Shown piece by piece: positions 26,863-35,976 of a DNA stretch of 64,000 nucleotides; position 1 is the stretch's first letter, and every line of letters starts with the position of its first letter. The notes under the pieces were generated by a model. It was not told the origin of the DNA. It made no database searches and saw nothing but the letters and a program-made list of their open reading frames with translations. The DNA comes from Planktotalea arctica (GTDB lineage Bacteria > Pseudomonadota > Alphaproteobacteria > Rhodobacterales > Rhodobacteraceae). The translations under genes and the position numbers were made by a program. Location: contig NZ_MUHR01000006.1 of assembly GCF_002105285.1 (NCBI RefSeq), forward strand, positions 372,001-436,000, given 5' to 3'.

Positions 26863-26939
26863 GTTGGGGGCCAGCCCCCAAACACATGTAAAGTTGGGGG
26901 CCAGCCCCCAAACCCCCGGAGTTTACTGGCAAGATGAAG
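26863..26939 (+). repeat. Tandem GGGGGCCAGCCCCC repeats joined to repeat copy D
   Basis: A 21-bp unit, GTTGGGGGCCAGCCCCCAAAC, occurs identically at 26863-26883 and 26893-26913, a 30-bp period; each unit contains a self-complementary GGGGGCcaGCCCCC. Directly after it, GGAGTTTACTGGCAAGATGAAG at 26918-26939 is copy D of the core seen at 1045, 1211 and 8650. The block fills the convergent gap between the DUF808 and methyltransferase genes. It is REP-like in character. Confidence 0.6.
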
Positions 26940-26941
26940 GG

Positions 26942-28048
26942 CTAACGCAGCGCTTCGGTTTGGTGCAGGCGGACTTTTAAGCCGCCGTGCGGGATGGGTG
27001 CGCTTGTGTTTGAGAAGGGCAGGCCTGATGAGTGGGCGAGGCCTGTTTCGGTGGTGATGATCGCAGCGCGCCAGCCTTTGAAGCGTTCTTTCAGGACCTT
27101 GCCCAGCGAGCCATAGAGCGCGAAGAGCTGCTTTTTGTCGCCGATCCGAGCGCCATAGGGAGGGTTCAGGATCACGAGGCCAGAGGGGCCATCGGGGCGT
27201 TGTAGATCGCTGATCGATGTATGTGTGAAAGAACAAATGTCTTGTACACCAGATCGTGCAGCGTTGGACGTCGCATTTGCGATTGCGCCGTCATTGCGGT
27301 CCGAGCCGTAGAAGTGGAGTTCGGTTTTTGTTTGTGGGCCTGTTTCGCGAAGTGCTGCCCAGCGATCCGGCATGAAGCTGGCGAGGCGCTGGAACGCAAA
27401 GTCGCGCGAGCGGCCGGGGAGCAGGCCAGTTGCGATTTCAGCGGCCTCAATCGGGAAAGTGCCTGAGCCGCACATGGGGTCGAGGACAGGTTCTGTGCCG
27501 TTGTAGCCGGACGCACGCAGAAATAGCGCCGCGAGGTTTTCGCGCATCGGGGCTTTGCCCACCGCTTCTTTATGGCCGCGTTGGTGCAATGGTGGGCCCG
27601 ATGTGTCGAGCGAAAATATGCACAGGTTATCCTCAATCCGGACCATAATCTTGATCGCGTCCTCAGAACCGATTGGCGCGCCAAGGCGTTCATGGATGGC
27701 TTTTTCGATCCGCTCTTTGGCAGCGCCTGCATGGTAGACTTTGGATTTGCGTGTGGTGACATCGACACGGAAGGGGGTGTCTGGGCGCAGCACGCTCGCC
27801 CACTCTATATCGCGGCTTTGCTTTTCGAGTTGGCTGAGGTTGAAACAGCGAAAGCTGGCGAAGCGTGCGAGGATGCGCGAGGCACCGCGCAGCGTGAGAT
27901 TGGCGCGCATGACGTTTGGCCAGAGGCCGAAAAACGTAACACCGCCTGCGGTTGCGGCCGCGCCTTTGAAGCCAGCCTCAAGCGCTTCGGCCTCGAGGTA
28001 GGGCTCTAGCCCCGGAGGGCAGGCGCAGAAGATTTCAAAGGGTTTCAT
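26942..28048 (-). CDS. THUMP-domain class I RNA methyltransferase (RlmL/YpsC type)
   Basis: 368 residues from the ATG at 28048 (MKPFEIFCACPPGLEPYLEA). An N-terminal THUMP-type region precedes a Rossmann methyltransferase domain with DPMCGSGTFPIEAAEIA and the N-methyltransferase motif LNPPYGARIG. The family methylates guanosine in 23S rRNA (RlmL, m2G2445) or related sites in the cytoplasm. The N-terminal extension of the open frame to 28369 overlaps the transketolase gene and is not used. Confidence 0.87.
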   Translation of the reverse strand: MKPFEIFCACPPGLEPYLEAEALEAGFKGAAATAGGVTFFGLWPNVMRANLTLRGASRILARFASFRCFNLSQLEKQSRDIEWASVLRPDTPFRVDVTTRKSKVYHAGAAKERIEKAIHERLGAPIGSEDAIKIMVRIEDNLCIFSLDTSGPPLHQRGHKEAVGKAPMRENLAALFLRASGYNGTEPVLDPMCGSGTFPIEAAEIATGLLPGRSRDFAFQRLASFMPDRWAALRETGPQTKTELHFYGSDRNDGAIANATSNAARSGVQDICSFTHTSISDLQRPDGPSGLVILNPPYGARIGDKKQLFALYGSLGKVLKERFKGWRAAIITTETGLAHSSGLPFSNTSAPIPHGGLKVRLHQTEALR

Positions 28049-28060
28049 GATGTGTGAGGG

Positions 28061-28088
28061 GCAGGGTGCGCGGCGGCGCGCACCCTGC
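28061..28088. terminator. Strong hairpin after transketolase gene
   Basis: GCAGGGTGCGC at 28061-28071 and GCGCACCCTGC at 28078-28088 form an 11-bp perfect GC-rich stem with a 6-nt loop, just downstream of the minus-strand tkt stop and 12 bp before the methyltransferase start. No U-tract follows, so it may attenuate rather than end transcription. Confidence 0.45.
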
Positions 28089-28094
28089 TGAGCC

Positions 28095-30116
28095 TCAAAG
28101 TCCCAAAAGGGCTTTGACGGATGCGACTGTCGCCTCAGCCGTGATGTTGAAATGGGCATAAAGCTCATCGGCCGGGGCGGAAGCACCAAAGCTATCCATG
28201 CCGACGAAGTCTGCCTTTGCTTCGCGGCCACGCTCGGCCAGAAGCCAGCGATCCCAGCCCATGCGCACGCCTGCCTCAACCGCGACCCGCACAGGACCAC
28301 CCGGAAGCACGCGCTTGCGGTAGCTCTCGTCCTGCTCCGCGAACAGCTCCATGCAGGGCATGGAAACAACGCGCGTGCCGATCCCCATCGCCTGAAGCAT
28401 TTCGCGCGCTTGCAGAGCGATTTCCACCTCGGAGCCGCTCGCCATCAGGATCGCCTGACGCTTGCCATCTGCATCGGCAAGCACATAAGCGCCCTGCGCC
28501 GAGAGGTTTTTTGTCTTATGCTCGAGGCGTACAGTCGGCAGGTTTTGACGCGAGAGTGCCAGAACGGAGGGCGTTGTCTTGCTCGTTAAAGCGACTTCCC
28601 AGCTTTCCGCCGTTTCGACGGTATCGGCTGGACGGAACACGTAGGTATTGGGCGTGGCGCGCGAAATTGCGAGGTGCTCGACGGGTTGGTGCGTCGGGCC
28701 GTCTTCGCCAAGGCCGATGCTATCGTGGGTCATCACGAAAACGGTTGGTATTTTCGAAAGCGCAGCAAGGCGCATCGCAGGGCGCGCGTAGTCGGTGAAG
28801 CACATGAATGTGCCGCCATAGGGACGAATGCCGCCGTGCAGCGCCATGCCGTTCATCGCACTCGACATGCCGTGCTCGCGAATGCCCCAATAGATGTAGC
28901 GCCCCTCGCGGTTATCGACGTCGAACACGCCCATATCACCGGTTTTGGTGTTGTTGGAGCCTGTGAGGTCTGCGGAGCCGCCAACAGTTTCGAGCATGAT
29001 CGGGTTGATCACTTCGAGCGTCATTTCAGATGCTTTGCGCGTGGCTACTTTGGGTGCGTTCTCGGTAGCTTGCTTTTTGAACGCTTTGATGGTTGCGGCC
29101 AGCTTCTTGGGCGCGTCCAGATCATAGGCACGGGTGAACTCGGCCTGCTTGTTCAGCGGGATGCTTGCGAAACGCTCTACCCATGCGGCATGCTCGGAGG
29201 CACCGCGCGCGCCAATCGCTTCCCATGCGGATTTGATATCGGCGGGCACTTCAAACGGACCCGTCGTCCAGCCGTAGGCGGCTTTGGCGGCGGCCATCTG
29301 CTCTTCATTTGTCAAAGCGCCGTGGCCTTTGGAGGTGTCCTGCGCCGCGTGGCCCAGAGCGATATGCGTCTTACAGGCGATCATCGACGGTTTTTTGGAT
29401 TTCTTCGCAGCGGCAATTGCCTCGTCAATCTCGAGCGGGTTGTGACCGTCGATTTCCTGAACATGCCAGCCGGACGCTTTGAAACGCATCACTTGATCGG
29501 TGCGATCAGAAAGTTCCACTGTGCCGTCGATGGTGATGTTGTTGTTGTCCCAAAACACGACCAACTTGCCAAGTTCATGGCGACCTGCAAGGCCGAGGGC
29601 CTCTTGCGAGACACCTTCCATCAAACAGCCGTCACCTGCGATCACGTATGTATAGTGATCCACAACTTTCTTGCCGTAACGCGCGCGCTGGATTTCTTCG
29701 GCCATAGCGAAACCGACGGAATTGGCGATGCCTTGGCCCAAAGGACCTGTCGTTGTTTCAATTGCATCGGCGAGGAAATTCTCGGGATGGCCTGCAGTCA
29801 ATGCGCCTTTTTGGCGGAAGTTTTTGACTTGATCGAGGGTGATCTGCTTGTCGCCAACAAGATAGAGCAAGGAATAGAGCAGCATGGAGCCGTGACCGGC
29901 GGACAGGATAAAGCGGTCACGATCATGCCAGAGTGGCGCGCTGGCGTCGAACTTGAGGTGCTTCTCAAACAGAACCGTCGCAACATCGGCCATGCCCATC
30001 GGCATGCCGGAATGGCCTGAATTGGCCGCGTGAACCGCGTCCAGTGTCAGCGCGCGAATGGCAGCGGCCTTGTTCCAGTGATCAGGGTGAGCGGAGCGGA
30101 GGGCTGCAATATCCAA
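28095..30116 (-). CDS. tkt: Transketolase
   Basis: 673 residues. The thiamine-diphosphate motif is clear ([13 protein letters not shown] ... NNNITIDG, about residues 155-190), with the N-terminal [12 protein letters not shown] and a C-terminal transketolase domain. The likely start is a TTG at 30116 giving [17 protein letters not shown], because AAGGACG lies 8 bp before it; the longer GTG start at 30134 would place that site inside the gene. It moves two-carbon units between sugar phosphates in the pentose phosphate pathway, using glyceraldehyde-3-phosphate shared with the nearby gap enzymes. Confidence 0.95.
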   Translation of the reverse strand: MDIAALRSAHPDHWNKAAAIRALTLDAVHAANSGHSGMPMGMADVATVLFEKHLKFDASAPLWHDRDRFILSAGHGSMLLYSLLYLVGDKQITLDQVKNFRQKGALTAGHPENFLADAIETTTGPLGQGIANSVGFAMAEEIQRARYGKKVVDHYTYVIAGDGCLMEGVSQEALGLAGRHELGKLVVFWDNNNITIDGTVELSDRTDQVMRFKASGWHVQEIDGHNPLEIDEAIAAAKKSKKPSMIACKTHIALGHAAQDTSKGHGALTNEEQMAAAKAAYGWTTGPFEVPADIKSAWEAIGARGASEHAAWVERFASIPLNKQAEFTRAYDLDAPKKLAATIKAFKKQATENAPKVATRKASEMTLEVINPIMLETVGGSADLTGSNNTKTGDMGVFDVDNREGRYIYWGIREHGMSSAMNGMALHGGIRPYGGTFMCFTDYARPAMRLAALSKIPTVFVMTHDSIGLGEDGPTHQPVEHLAISRATPNTYVFRPADTVETAESWEVALTSKTTPSVLALSRQNLPTVRLEHKTKNLSAQGAYVLADADGKRQAILMASGSEVEIALQAREMLQAMGIGTRVVSMPCMELFAEQDESYRKRVLPGGPVRVAVEAGVRMGWDRWLLAERGREAKADFVGMDSFGASAPADELYAHFNITAEATVASVKALLGL

Positions 30117-30318
30117 AAGGGTCGTCCTTTGCACTAAGCGGAGAGAGGTTGAGCGCTCAATACCAAGCTACGGGCAAAGATCAAGCACGGTGCATAAGTG
30201 ATTGGGTTTAAAGGGGGAGCAATTTGTGATCGGGTTGTCTAAACTTGATCAAAGCCATGCAAGCGGGCGATTCGCGCTTGAGCTGCGTGGCGCAGATGTT
30301 TGAATGAAGGAGAGCACG

Positions 30319-30906
30319 ATGAGTGATATCACCGAGCTCGAGCGCCGCATTACTGCCGCGCTGGATCGCATTGGTAGAGGGCTGGACGGGCTAGCCCCGC
30401 CACCGCCGGCAGGGCCCGGGCCGGAGGTGCTAGCAAAGCTGGAGAGTGCACAGGCGCGCATTGCCGGGCTGGAGCAAGAACTCAGCGATGAACGGCTTGC
30501 CAATGCGCAGCTTGAAGAGCGTATGAAATCGGTGCGTGAAACCGCCGATCGCCATGCGTCTGCGATGGATATTCAGGCCTACGAGCAGCAGAAATCCACA
30601 GCCAAGCTGGATGCGGATGTGCAGCGCTTGCGCCGTGCGAGCGAAGATTTACGCGCCTCTAACCTGAGCCTGCGCGCGGCAATCGAGCAAGGCCTGAGCG
30701 ATCCGCACCTCATTAATAAGGCGATGCTGGCCGAGCTGGAGACATTGCGCGCCGCGCGCTCGGTCGAGAGTGCGCAGGCCGACGCGATCCTTGCCGCGCT
30801 GGAGCCTTTGGTCAAACGTGCCGCGCAGGAAGATGTGCAACCCGCCCAAATGGCGCAGCCGATCGAAATAGCACAGTCTGCCGAGCAGGAGAATTCGAAT
30901 GCCTGA
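30319..30906 (+). CDS. Coiled-coil protein upstream of zapA (ZauP-like candidate)
   Basis: 195 residues from the ATG at 30319 with AAGGAGAGC upstream. After a short Pro-rich linker (APPPPAGPGP) almost the whole protein is a predicted coiled coil (AKLESAQARIAGLEQELSDE and onward). It has no Cys and no membrane segment. Its stop overlaps the zapA start. In Caulobacter a coiled-coil protein, ZauP, is encoded in an operon with zapA and works with ZapA at the Z-ring. The same position and layout suggest the same job here, but sequence identity was not tested. Confidence 0.6.
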   Translation: MSDITELERRITAALDRIGRGLDGLAPPPPAGPGPEVLAKLESAQARIAGLEQELSDERLANAQLEERMKSVRETADRHASAMDIQAYEQQKSTAKLDADVQRLRRASEDLRASNLSLRAAIEQGLSDPHLINKAMLAELETLRAARSVESAQADAILAALEPLVKRAAQEDVQPAQMAQPIEIAQSAEQENSNA

Positions 30907-31300
30907 AGTCGTCATTTCTATCGGTGGTCGCCAGTTCGAAGTCGCCTGTCAGGCCGGAGAAGAGCAGTTTTTGCATTCTGCCGCCAAGATGCTGGACGCC
31001 GAAGCGCAAACGCTGGCAAGCCAGATCGGCCGCATTCCCGAGCCGCGCATGTTGCTTATGGCGGGCTTGATGCTGGCCGATAAAACGGCAGCAATGGAGG
31101 ATAAGGTGCGCGCTGGCGAAGAACAGATCAGCGCGCTGCAAAACGAGTTAACGGCTTTGCAAAACCGCCCCGCGCCACCACCCGAGCGCGTCGAAGTTGC
31201 GGTGATCCCCGAGATTGTTACGGACACGCTGGCTGAAATCGCCGCGCGCGCAGAATCCTTTGCCGCCGCGATCGAGGAAAAGGGGCAGGCCAGCTCTTGA
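30899..31300 (+). CDS. zapA: Cell division protein ZapA
   Basis: 133 residues. The N-terminal beta-hairpin domain (VVISIGGRQFEVACQAGEEQ) and the RMLLMAGLMLADK helix match ZapA, followed by a coiled coil. It bundles FtsZ filaments at midcell. AGGAG precedes the ATG, and the start overlaps the upstream coiled-coil gene by 8 bp. Confidence 0.85.
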   Translation: MPEVVISIGGRQFEVACQAGEEQFLHSAAKMLDAEAQTLASQIGRIPEPRMLLMAGLMLADKTAAMEDKVRAGEEQISALQNELTALQNRPAPPPERVEVAVIPEIVTDTLAEIAARAESFAAAIEEKGQASS

Positions 31301-31325
31301 CTTGAGCCTGCCGGCCTCGCATAAG
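31297..31325 (+). promoter_or_regulatory. Candidate sigma-70 promoter at the end of zapA
   Basis: TTGACT (31297-31302), 17 bp, CATAAG (31320-31325). The -35 box overlaps the zapA stop codon. Transcription would begin near 31332, about 133 bp before rplU, and would include the structured leader at 31348-31420. Confidence 0.4.
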
Positions 31326-31347
31326 CCGCAAGCCTGCTGTGGGAATC

Positions 31348-31420
31348 CATTTGCGGGTATATTTTAATGACGCACATCGGTGCGCGCTGTTTATGGGTGG
31401 GGTTCCAATCCCCGCAAATG
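31348..31420 (+). promoter_or_regulatory. Structured leader between zapA and rplU
   Basis: CATTTGCGGG at 31348-31357 pairs perfectly with CCCGCAAATG at 31411-31420. Inside is a hairpin CGCAC-ATCG-GTGCG (31371-31384), and GGGG-TTCCAAT-CCCC at 31399-31413 is an alternative fold that competes with the outer stem. This could be an autoregulatory leader for rplU-rpmA. As 6S RNA often follows zapA in proteobacteria, part of a 6S RNA is another possibility that I could not confirm. Confidence 0.4.
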
Positions 31421-31464
31421 CCGCCTCGCGGGACCCTAGAGACGCGGAAGACAAGGAAAACGCA

Positions 31465-32172
31465 ATGTTCGCGGTAATGAAAACCGGCGGCAAGCAATAT
31501 AAAGTCCAATCTGGCGATATGCTACGAGTGGAAAAGCTGGCTGCTGATGCGGGTGAAACCGTACAATTCAATGAAATTCTGATGCTGGGCGGTGACACTG
31601 TTGTCGTAGGCGCACCTATGGTTGACGGCGCTGCCGTTCAGGCCGAGGTCGTGGACCAGATCAAAGGCGAGAAAGTCATCAACTTCGTCAAGCGTCGCCG
31701 TAAGCACGGCTCGCAGCGCACGAAGGGCCACCGCCAGAAGCTGACTTTGGTTCGCATCGGCGACATCCTTGCGACGGGCGGCGACAAGTCCGGCGTTAAG
31801 GCTGCAATTGGCGCAGGTTCTGTTGCTGGCGTTGCGGTTGCCGCAGTTGCTGCGAAAGCCGCGCCCAAGAAGGCTGCTGCACCGAAGAAAGCTGCGAAAG
31901 CAGCGGCGGCTCCGGCTGTTGAGATTGCTGGTGTAGAGCCGACAAACCTGCTGAAAGAAGCACGGGGCGGTCAGCCTGACGATCTGAAAAAGATCAGCGG
32001 CGTCGGTCCAAAGCTCGAAGGCACGCTGCACGAGATTGGTGTGTTCCACTTCGATCAGATCTCAGCTTGGGGCCCTGCCGAAATCGCCTATATGGATGAC
32101 CGTCTGTCGTTCAAAGGCCGTATCGAACGCGACGACTGGATTGCGCAAGCAACTCAGTTCGCAGCTGAATAG
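31465..32172 (+). CDS. rplU: 50S ribosomal protein L21 with C-terminal helix-hairpin-helix extension
   Basis: 235 residues against about 103 for a standard L21. Residues 1-103 are L21 (MFAVMKTGGKQYKV; RRRKHGSQRTKGHRQ binds 23S rRNA). Residues 104-155 are an Ala/Lys-rich linker (APKKAAAPKKAAKAAAA). Residues 170-235 hold a helix-hairpin-helix (DDLKKISGVGPKLEGTLHEI) and a tail ending DDWIAQATQFAAE. The start at 31465 has AAGGAAAAC upstream. The tail resembles the C-terminal domain found on some NuoE proteins of the group. It is in an operon with rpmA. Confidence 0.92.
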   Translation: MFAVMKTGGKQYKVQSGDMLRVEKLAADAGETVQFNEILMLGGDTVVVGAPMVDGAAVQAEVVDQIKGEKVINFVKRRRKHGSQRTKGHRQKLTLVRIGDILATGGDKSGVKAAIGAGSVAGVAVAAVAAKAAPKKAAAPKKAAKAAAAPAVEIAGVEPTNLLKEARGGQPDDLKKISGVGPKLEGTLHEIGVFHFDQISAWGPAEIAYMDDRLSFKGRIERDDWIAQATQFAAE

Positions 32173-32184
32173 GAGTAAGACCAG

Positions 32185-32454
32185 ATGGCACATAAAAAAG
32201 CAGGTGGTTCATCCCGTAACGGGCGCGACTCCGCAGGTCGCCGCCTTGGCGTGAAACTCTACGGTGGCCAAGCGGCAATCGCAGGCAATATCATCGTGCG
32301 TCAGCGCGGCACAAAATTCTGGCCGGGCGCAGGCGTTGGACTTGGTAAGGATCACACGATCTTTGCGACGTCCGATGGTGCAGTTAAGTTCCACAAAGGC
32401 CTCAAAGGCCGTACGTTTATTTCGGTTCTGCCAGTGGCGGAGGCCGCTGAGTAA
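32185..32454 (+). CDS. rpmA: 50S ribosomal protein L27
   Basis: 89 residues, [16 protein letters not shown], the standard L27 N-terminus reaching the peptidyl transferase centre. There is no N-terminal extension needing cleavage as in Firmicutes. It starts 12 bp after rplU, with AGGAGTAAG upstream, and ends before a strong terminator. Confidence 0.97.
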   Translation: MAHKKAGGSSRNGRDSAGRRLGVKLYGGQAAIAGNIIVRQRGTKFWPGAGVGLGKDHTIFATSDGAVKFHKGLKGRTFISVLPVAEAAE

Positions 32455-32485
32455 TACGCCGTTATAAGTGTCTAAAGACATTTCA

Positions 32486-32516
32486 GGGATCGGCGGAAAC
32501 GCCGATCCCTTTTCTG
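32486..32516 (+). terminator. Rho-independent terminator of rplU-rpmA
   Basis: GGGATCGGCG (32486-32495), GAAA loop, CGCCGATCCC (32500-32509), then TTTTCTGTTT. It is a 10-bp perfect stem with a stable tetraloop and a U-tract. Confidence 0.9.
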
Positions 32517-32649
32517 TTTCAATCATTGCTTCTGCTTGGGAGGGCGGCACGGTGAACCCAATCGTTAATCTTGACGCTTTGCATGAGCAATTGCTCGGAA
32601 CTGCCGGATTACCCTGTAAAAATTTGAACCCGCATCGAGGGGTTAACTA

Positions 32650-33252
32650 ATGTCCGTCGCCGCCGGAGCCTTCCTCATTTTTGCCGCAAGTCAGGTCGCC
32701 ACGCCGGGGCCAGCCAATATGGCCCTTATGGCCACAGGGGCGCGCTTTGGTTTTCGTGCGGCACTGCCTTTCGTGGCGGGCGTAGCGCTTGGCAAACAGC
32801 TTATCATCTGGCCGATCGGCTTTGGCCTGATGAGCCTTGCTCAAAGCGTGCCAATGCTTTTCACCGCGCTCAAGTATGTCTCGGCAGCCTATATTATCTG
32901 GCTCGCTTGGAAGGTCGCAAACCTGCGCCTGAACACGAACGCAGAGGCAACGGCCCCCGGTTTCGCTGCTGGCCTTATCGTGCATCCGCTTAATCCCAAG
33001 GCCTGGGCGATGATCGTTGGCGGCTTTACTGCCTTCGTCGCTCCTGGCACCCCCACGCTGGAGGCCACTGCAGTGATTGCGATATGTTTGCTGGCTTGTC
33101 AGATTATTTTACACCCGATCTGGACTTTCGCAGGGCATAAAATTGCTCAAACGGTCGCAGGCACGGGTGCGGAAACCTATCTTATGTGGACCTTGGCGGC
33201 GCTAACCGTCGCTTCGGTTCTTTTTGTTTTGTTTGCAGGAGCTTGGATATGA
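32650..33252 (+). CDS. LysE/RhtB-family amino-acid exporter
   Basis: 200 residues with about six hydrophobic helices. The family's N-terminal motif is clear (ASQVATPGPANMALMATGAR), and HPLNPKAWAMIVGG is the conserved loop before the later helices. GAGGGG lies before the ATG. These are secondary exporters of amino acids or related metabolites in the inner membrane. The substrate is unknown. The stop overlaps the next gene (ATGA). Confidence 0.85.
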   Translation: MSVAAGAFLIFAASQVATPGPANMALMATGARFGFRAALPFVAGVALGKQLIIWPIGFGLMSLAQSVPMLFTALKYVSAAYIIWLAWKVANLRLNTNAEATAPGFAAGLIVHPLNPKAWAMIVGGFTAFVAPGTPTLEATAVIAICLLACQIILHPIWTFAGHKIAQTVAGTGAETYLMWTLAALTVASVLFVLFAGAWI

Positions 33253-33788
33253 ACGATATGACACGAGACGCGCAGCCGGTAATCACGACGCAGCGCCTAT
33301 CCTTGCGCCCGTTGCAGACCTCTGATTTGGGGCTGATCAATCTACATTCAGGCGATGCGCGCGTCGCGAAAATGACCACAGATATCCCGCATCCGCTGCC
33401 ACCCGGCGCGACCGAAGCGCTGCTCAAACGCGCAGCTGATCCCATGCGTAGCGAAGATTTCTGGGCCATGGATGCCAGCGTGCACGGCGGCTCTGAACTG
33501 ATGGGCCTGATCTCGCTCACGCGCCTTGATAGCGCACAATCTGAGATCGGCTATTGGGTGGCACCTGCGTTCTGGAACGCGGGCACCGCGTCCGATGCGG
33601 TAGCAGCGTTGATCGATGCCAACCCGCTTGCCAATAAAACGATCTTTGCCGCGGTTTTTCAGAACAATCCGGCCTCTGCCAAGGTTCTCACCAACGCGGG
33701 TTTCGACTATATTGGTGATGCGGAAACCTATAGTGTGGCGCGCGCAGCAAACGTGCCCACATGGACCTATTTGCGCAAACTCGGCTAA
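33249..33788 (+). CDS. GNAT-family N-acetyltransferase (RimJ/RimL-like)
   Basis: 179 residues from the ATG at 33249, with AGGAGC upstream and overlapping the LysE stop. The N-terminus TTQRLSLRPLQTSDLGLINL and the EIGYWVAPAFWNAGTASDAV core, then NPASAKVLTNAGFDYIGDAE, are typical of the RimJ/RimL subgroup using acetyl-CoA. The substrate cannot be told. Confidence 0.85.
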   Translation: MNDMTRDAQPVITTQRLSLRPLQTSDLGLINLHSGDARVAKMTTDIPHPLPPGATEALLKRAADPMRSEDFWAMDASVHGGSELMGLISLTRLDSAQSEIGYWVAPAFWNAGTASDAVAALIDANPLANKTIFAAVFQNNPASAKVLTNAGFDYIGDAETYSVARAANVPTWTYLRKLG

Positions 33789-33826
33789 GCGCGTAGACCG
33801 CGCTCAAAGCAACAGAAAGCACTGAC

Positions 33827-34864
33827 ATGAAATTTCTCGATCTGGCCAAAGTCTACATTCGCTCCGGCGGCGGCGGTGGCGGCTCTGTCAGCTTCCGGCG
33901 TGAAAAATTCATCGAATACGGTGGCCCTAACGGCGGTGATGGCGGCGGCGGCGGCTCGGTTTGGGTGGAAACGGTTGATGGTCTCAACACGTTGATCGAT
34001 TTTCGCTATCAGCAACACTTCTTCGCCAAGAGCGGCCAGCCCGGCATGGGGCAGGGACGTACGGGCAAGGATGGCGAAGACATCGTGCTGCGCGTGCCCG
34101 TGGGCACCGAAGTCATGGACGAGGACCAAGAAACGGTTATCGCGGATATGACCGAACTTGGCCAGCGCGTGCTGATTGCCAAGGGCGGCAATGGCGGCTT
34201 TGGCAACCTGCATTTCAAATCAGCCACCAATCAGGCCCCGCGCCGTGCCAATCCCGGCCAAGAGGGCGTGGAGCGCACGATCTGGTTGCGCCTGAAACTG
34301 ATCGCCGATGTGGGCCTTCTGGGCCTGCCGAATGCGGGTAAATCCACCTTTCTTGCGGCCACATCCAATGCGCGCCCGAAGATTGCCGACTACCCGTTTA
34401 CCACGCTGCATCCCAACCTTGGGGTCGTTGGCGTTGATAACGTTGAATTCGTCGTCGCGGACATTCCCGGTCTGATCGAGGGCGCGCATGAAGGCGTGGG
34501 CCTTGGCGTGCGTTTTCTTGGCCACGTCGAGCGCTGCGCGGTTCTGTTGCATCTGATCGACGGCACCTCGGACGATGTTGCCGAGGACTACAAAACGATC
34601 ATTGGCGAGCTTGAAGCTTATGGCGGCGAGCTTGCTGACAAGCCGCGCTTGACCGTGCTGAACAAAGTCGATGCGCTGGACGATGCGATGAGATCAGAGG
34701 CGAGAGCGATGCTGGAAGAGGCCTCTGGTGGCCCCGTGATGGAAATGTCGGGCGCTGCGAAGCTTGGCACTACCGAGGTGCTGCGCGCCCTGCGTGCGCA
34801 GATTGACGACAACCGTCTGCGCGCCCATGTGGGAGAGGCGGAGGATACGCCGTGGCAACCCTAA
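33827..34864 (+). CDS. obgE: Ribosome-associated GTPase Obg/CgtA
   Basis: 345 residues. The Gly-rich Obg domain fills the first ~158 residues ([20 protein letters not shown]). The G domain follows with G1 [10 protein letters not shown]3 DIPG and G4 NKVD. It acts in 50S assembly and stress or replication control. It is usually near rplU-rpmA in bacteria, as here. It overlaps proB by 13 bp. Confidence 0.96.
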   Translation: MKFLDLAKVYIRSGGGGGGSVSFRREKFIEYGGPNGGDGGGGGSVWVETVDGLNTLIDFRYQQHFFAKSGQPGMGQGRTGKDGEDIVLRVPVGTEVMDEDQETVIADMTELGQRVLIAKGGNGGFGNLHFKSATNQAPRRANPGQEGVERTIWLRLKLIADVGLLGLPNAGKSTFLAATSNARPKIADYPFTTLHPNLGVVGVDNVEFVVADIPGLIEGAHEGVGLGVRFLGHVERCAVLLHLIDGTSDDVAEDYKTIIGELEAYGGELADKPRLTVLNKVDALDDAMRSEARAMLEEASGGPVMEMSGAAKLGTTEVLRALRAQIDDNRLRAHVGEAEDTPWQP

Positions 34865-35952
34865 GCGACGCACGCCGCGTTGTTATCAAGATCGGCTCGG
34901 CCCTTTTGGTCAAGCAGGGCGCACTGCGTGCGGCTTGGCTGGTCGGCTTGGCCGAAGACGTGGCCATGCTGCGCGCGCGCGGTGTGGATGTGGTGCTGGT
35001 TTCCTCCGGCTCGATCGCGCTTGGGCGCGGCGCGCTGGGATTGCCGAACACGGCGCTCGCGCTGGAGCAAAGCCAAGCTGCTGCTGCGGTTGGACAAATT
35101 CGCCTCGCGCGCGCCTATGAAGAAGCGCTTGCGCCACACGGCATCACCGCCGCGCAGGTGCTCGTCACGCTAGAAGACAGTGCAGATCGCCGCCGGTATC
35201 TTAATTCTCGCGCCACGATGGAGCAGCTTCTGAGCCTCGGTGCGGTCCCGATTGTGAACGAGAATGACACCGTCGCGACCGACGAAATCCGCTTTGGCGA
35301 CAACGACCGCCTCGCTGCGCAAGTGGCTGTCACCATCGGTGCTGACCGCCTTATCCTGCTCTCTGATGTAGACGGTCTTTACACCGCGAACCCCTCGATT
35401 GATCCATCCGCGACACGCTTTGATATGGTGGATGCGATTACGCCCGCGATCGAGGCAATGGCGGGGGATCCAACGTCCAGCCTGTCCAAGGGTGGTATGA
35501 AAACCAAAGTGATGGCAGCAAAAACCGCGACCTCCGCGGGCTGCGCCATGGCGATCACCGAAGGCTCGGTTATGCGTCCTGTTTCGGCGCTGGAGGCCGG
35601 GGCAAACGCCACATGGTTCACCGCGCAGATCGATCCGCACACCGCGCGCAAAGCCTGGATTTTTGCGATGAAACCACGTGGTGCGGTGCGCCTCGATGCA
35701 GGCGCGGCGAAGGCTTTGGCAGAAGGCAAATCGCTGCTGCCTGCGGGTGTGACTGAGGTTATCGGCAGTTTCGGACGCGGCGATAGCATTGCCATCGAAG
35801 CGCCGGATGCGCATATTCTGGGCTATGGGCTGACGCGCTACACAAGCCAGGAGGCCGAGGCGATCAAAGGTCATCGCAGCGGCGAAATCGAGGCGATTTT
35901 GGGCTATGTAGGGCGCGCTGCGTTGATTCACAGAGACGATATGGCGATTTGA
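34852..35952 (+). CDS. proB: Glutamate 5-kinase
   Basis: 366 residues from a GTG at 34852 with GGGAGAGGCGGAGG upstream. An amino-acid-kinase domain ([39 protein letters not shown]) precedes a C-terminal PUA domain (residues ~275-366). It phosphorylates glutamate in the first step of proline synthesis. The next gene is proA. Confidence 0.96.
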   Translation: MATLSDARRVVIKIGSALLVKQGALRAAWLVGLAEDVAMLRARGVDVVLVSSGSIALGRGALGLPNTALALEQSQAAAAVGQIRLARAYEEALAPHGITAAQVLVTLEDSADRRRYLNSRATMEQLLSLGAVPIVNENDTVATDEIRFGDNDRLAAQVAVTIGADRLILLSDVDGLYTANPSIDPSATRFDMVDAITPAIEAMAGDPTSSLSKGGMKTKVMAAKTATSAGCAMAITEGSVMRPVSALEAGANATWFTAQIDPHTARKAWIFAMKPRGAVRLDAGAAKALAEGKSLLPAGVTEVIGSFGRGDSIAIEAPDAHILGYGLTRYTSQEAEAIKGHRSGEIEAILGYVGRAALIHRDDMAI

Positions 35953-35976
35953 ACACGGAAGTACTGGAGGCTACGG

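Noticed and set aside
31399-31413. tRNA T-arm-like hairpin GGGG-TTCCAAT-CCCC
   Set aside because: No acceptor, D or anticodon arms fit around it, and the T-loop consensus is broken; it belongs to the zapA-rplU leader.
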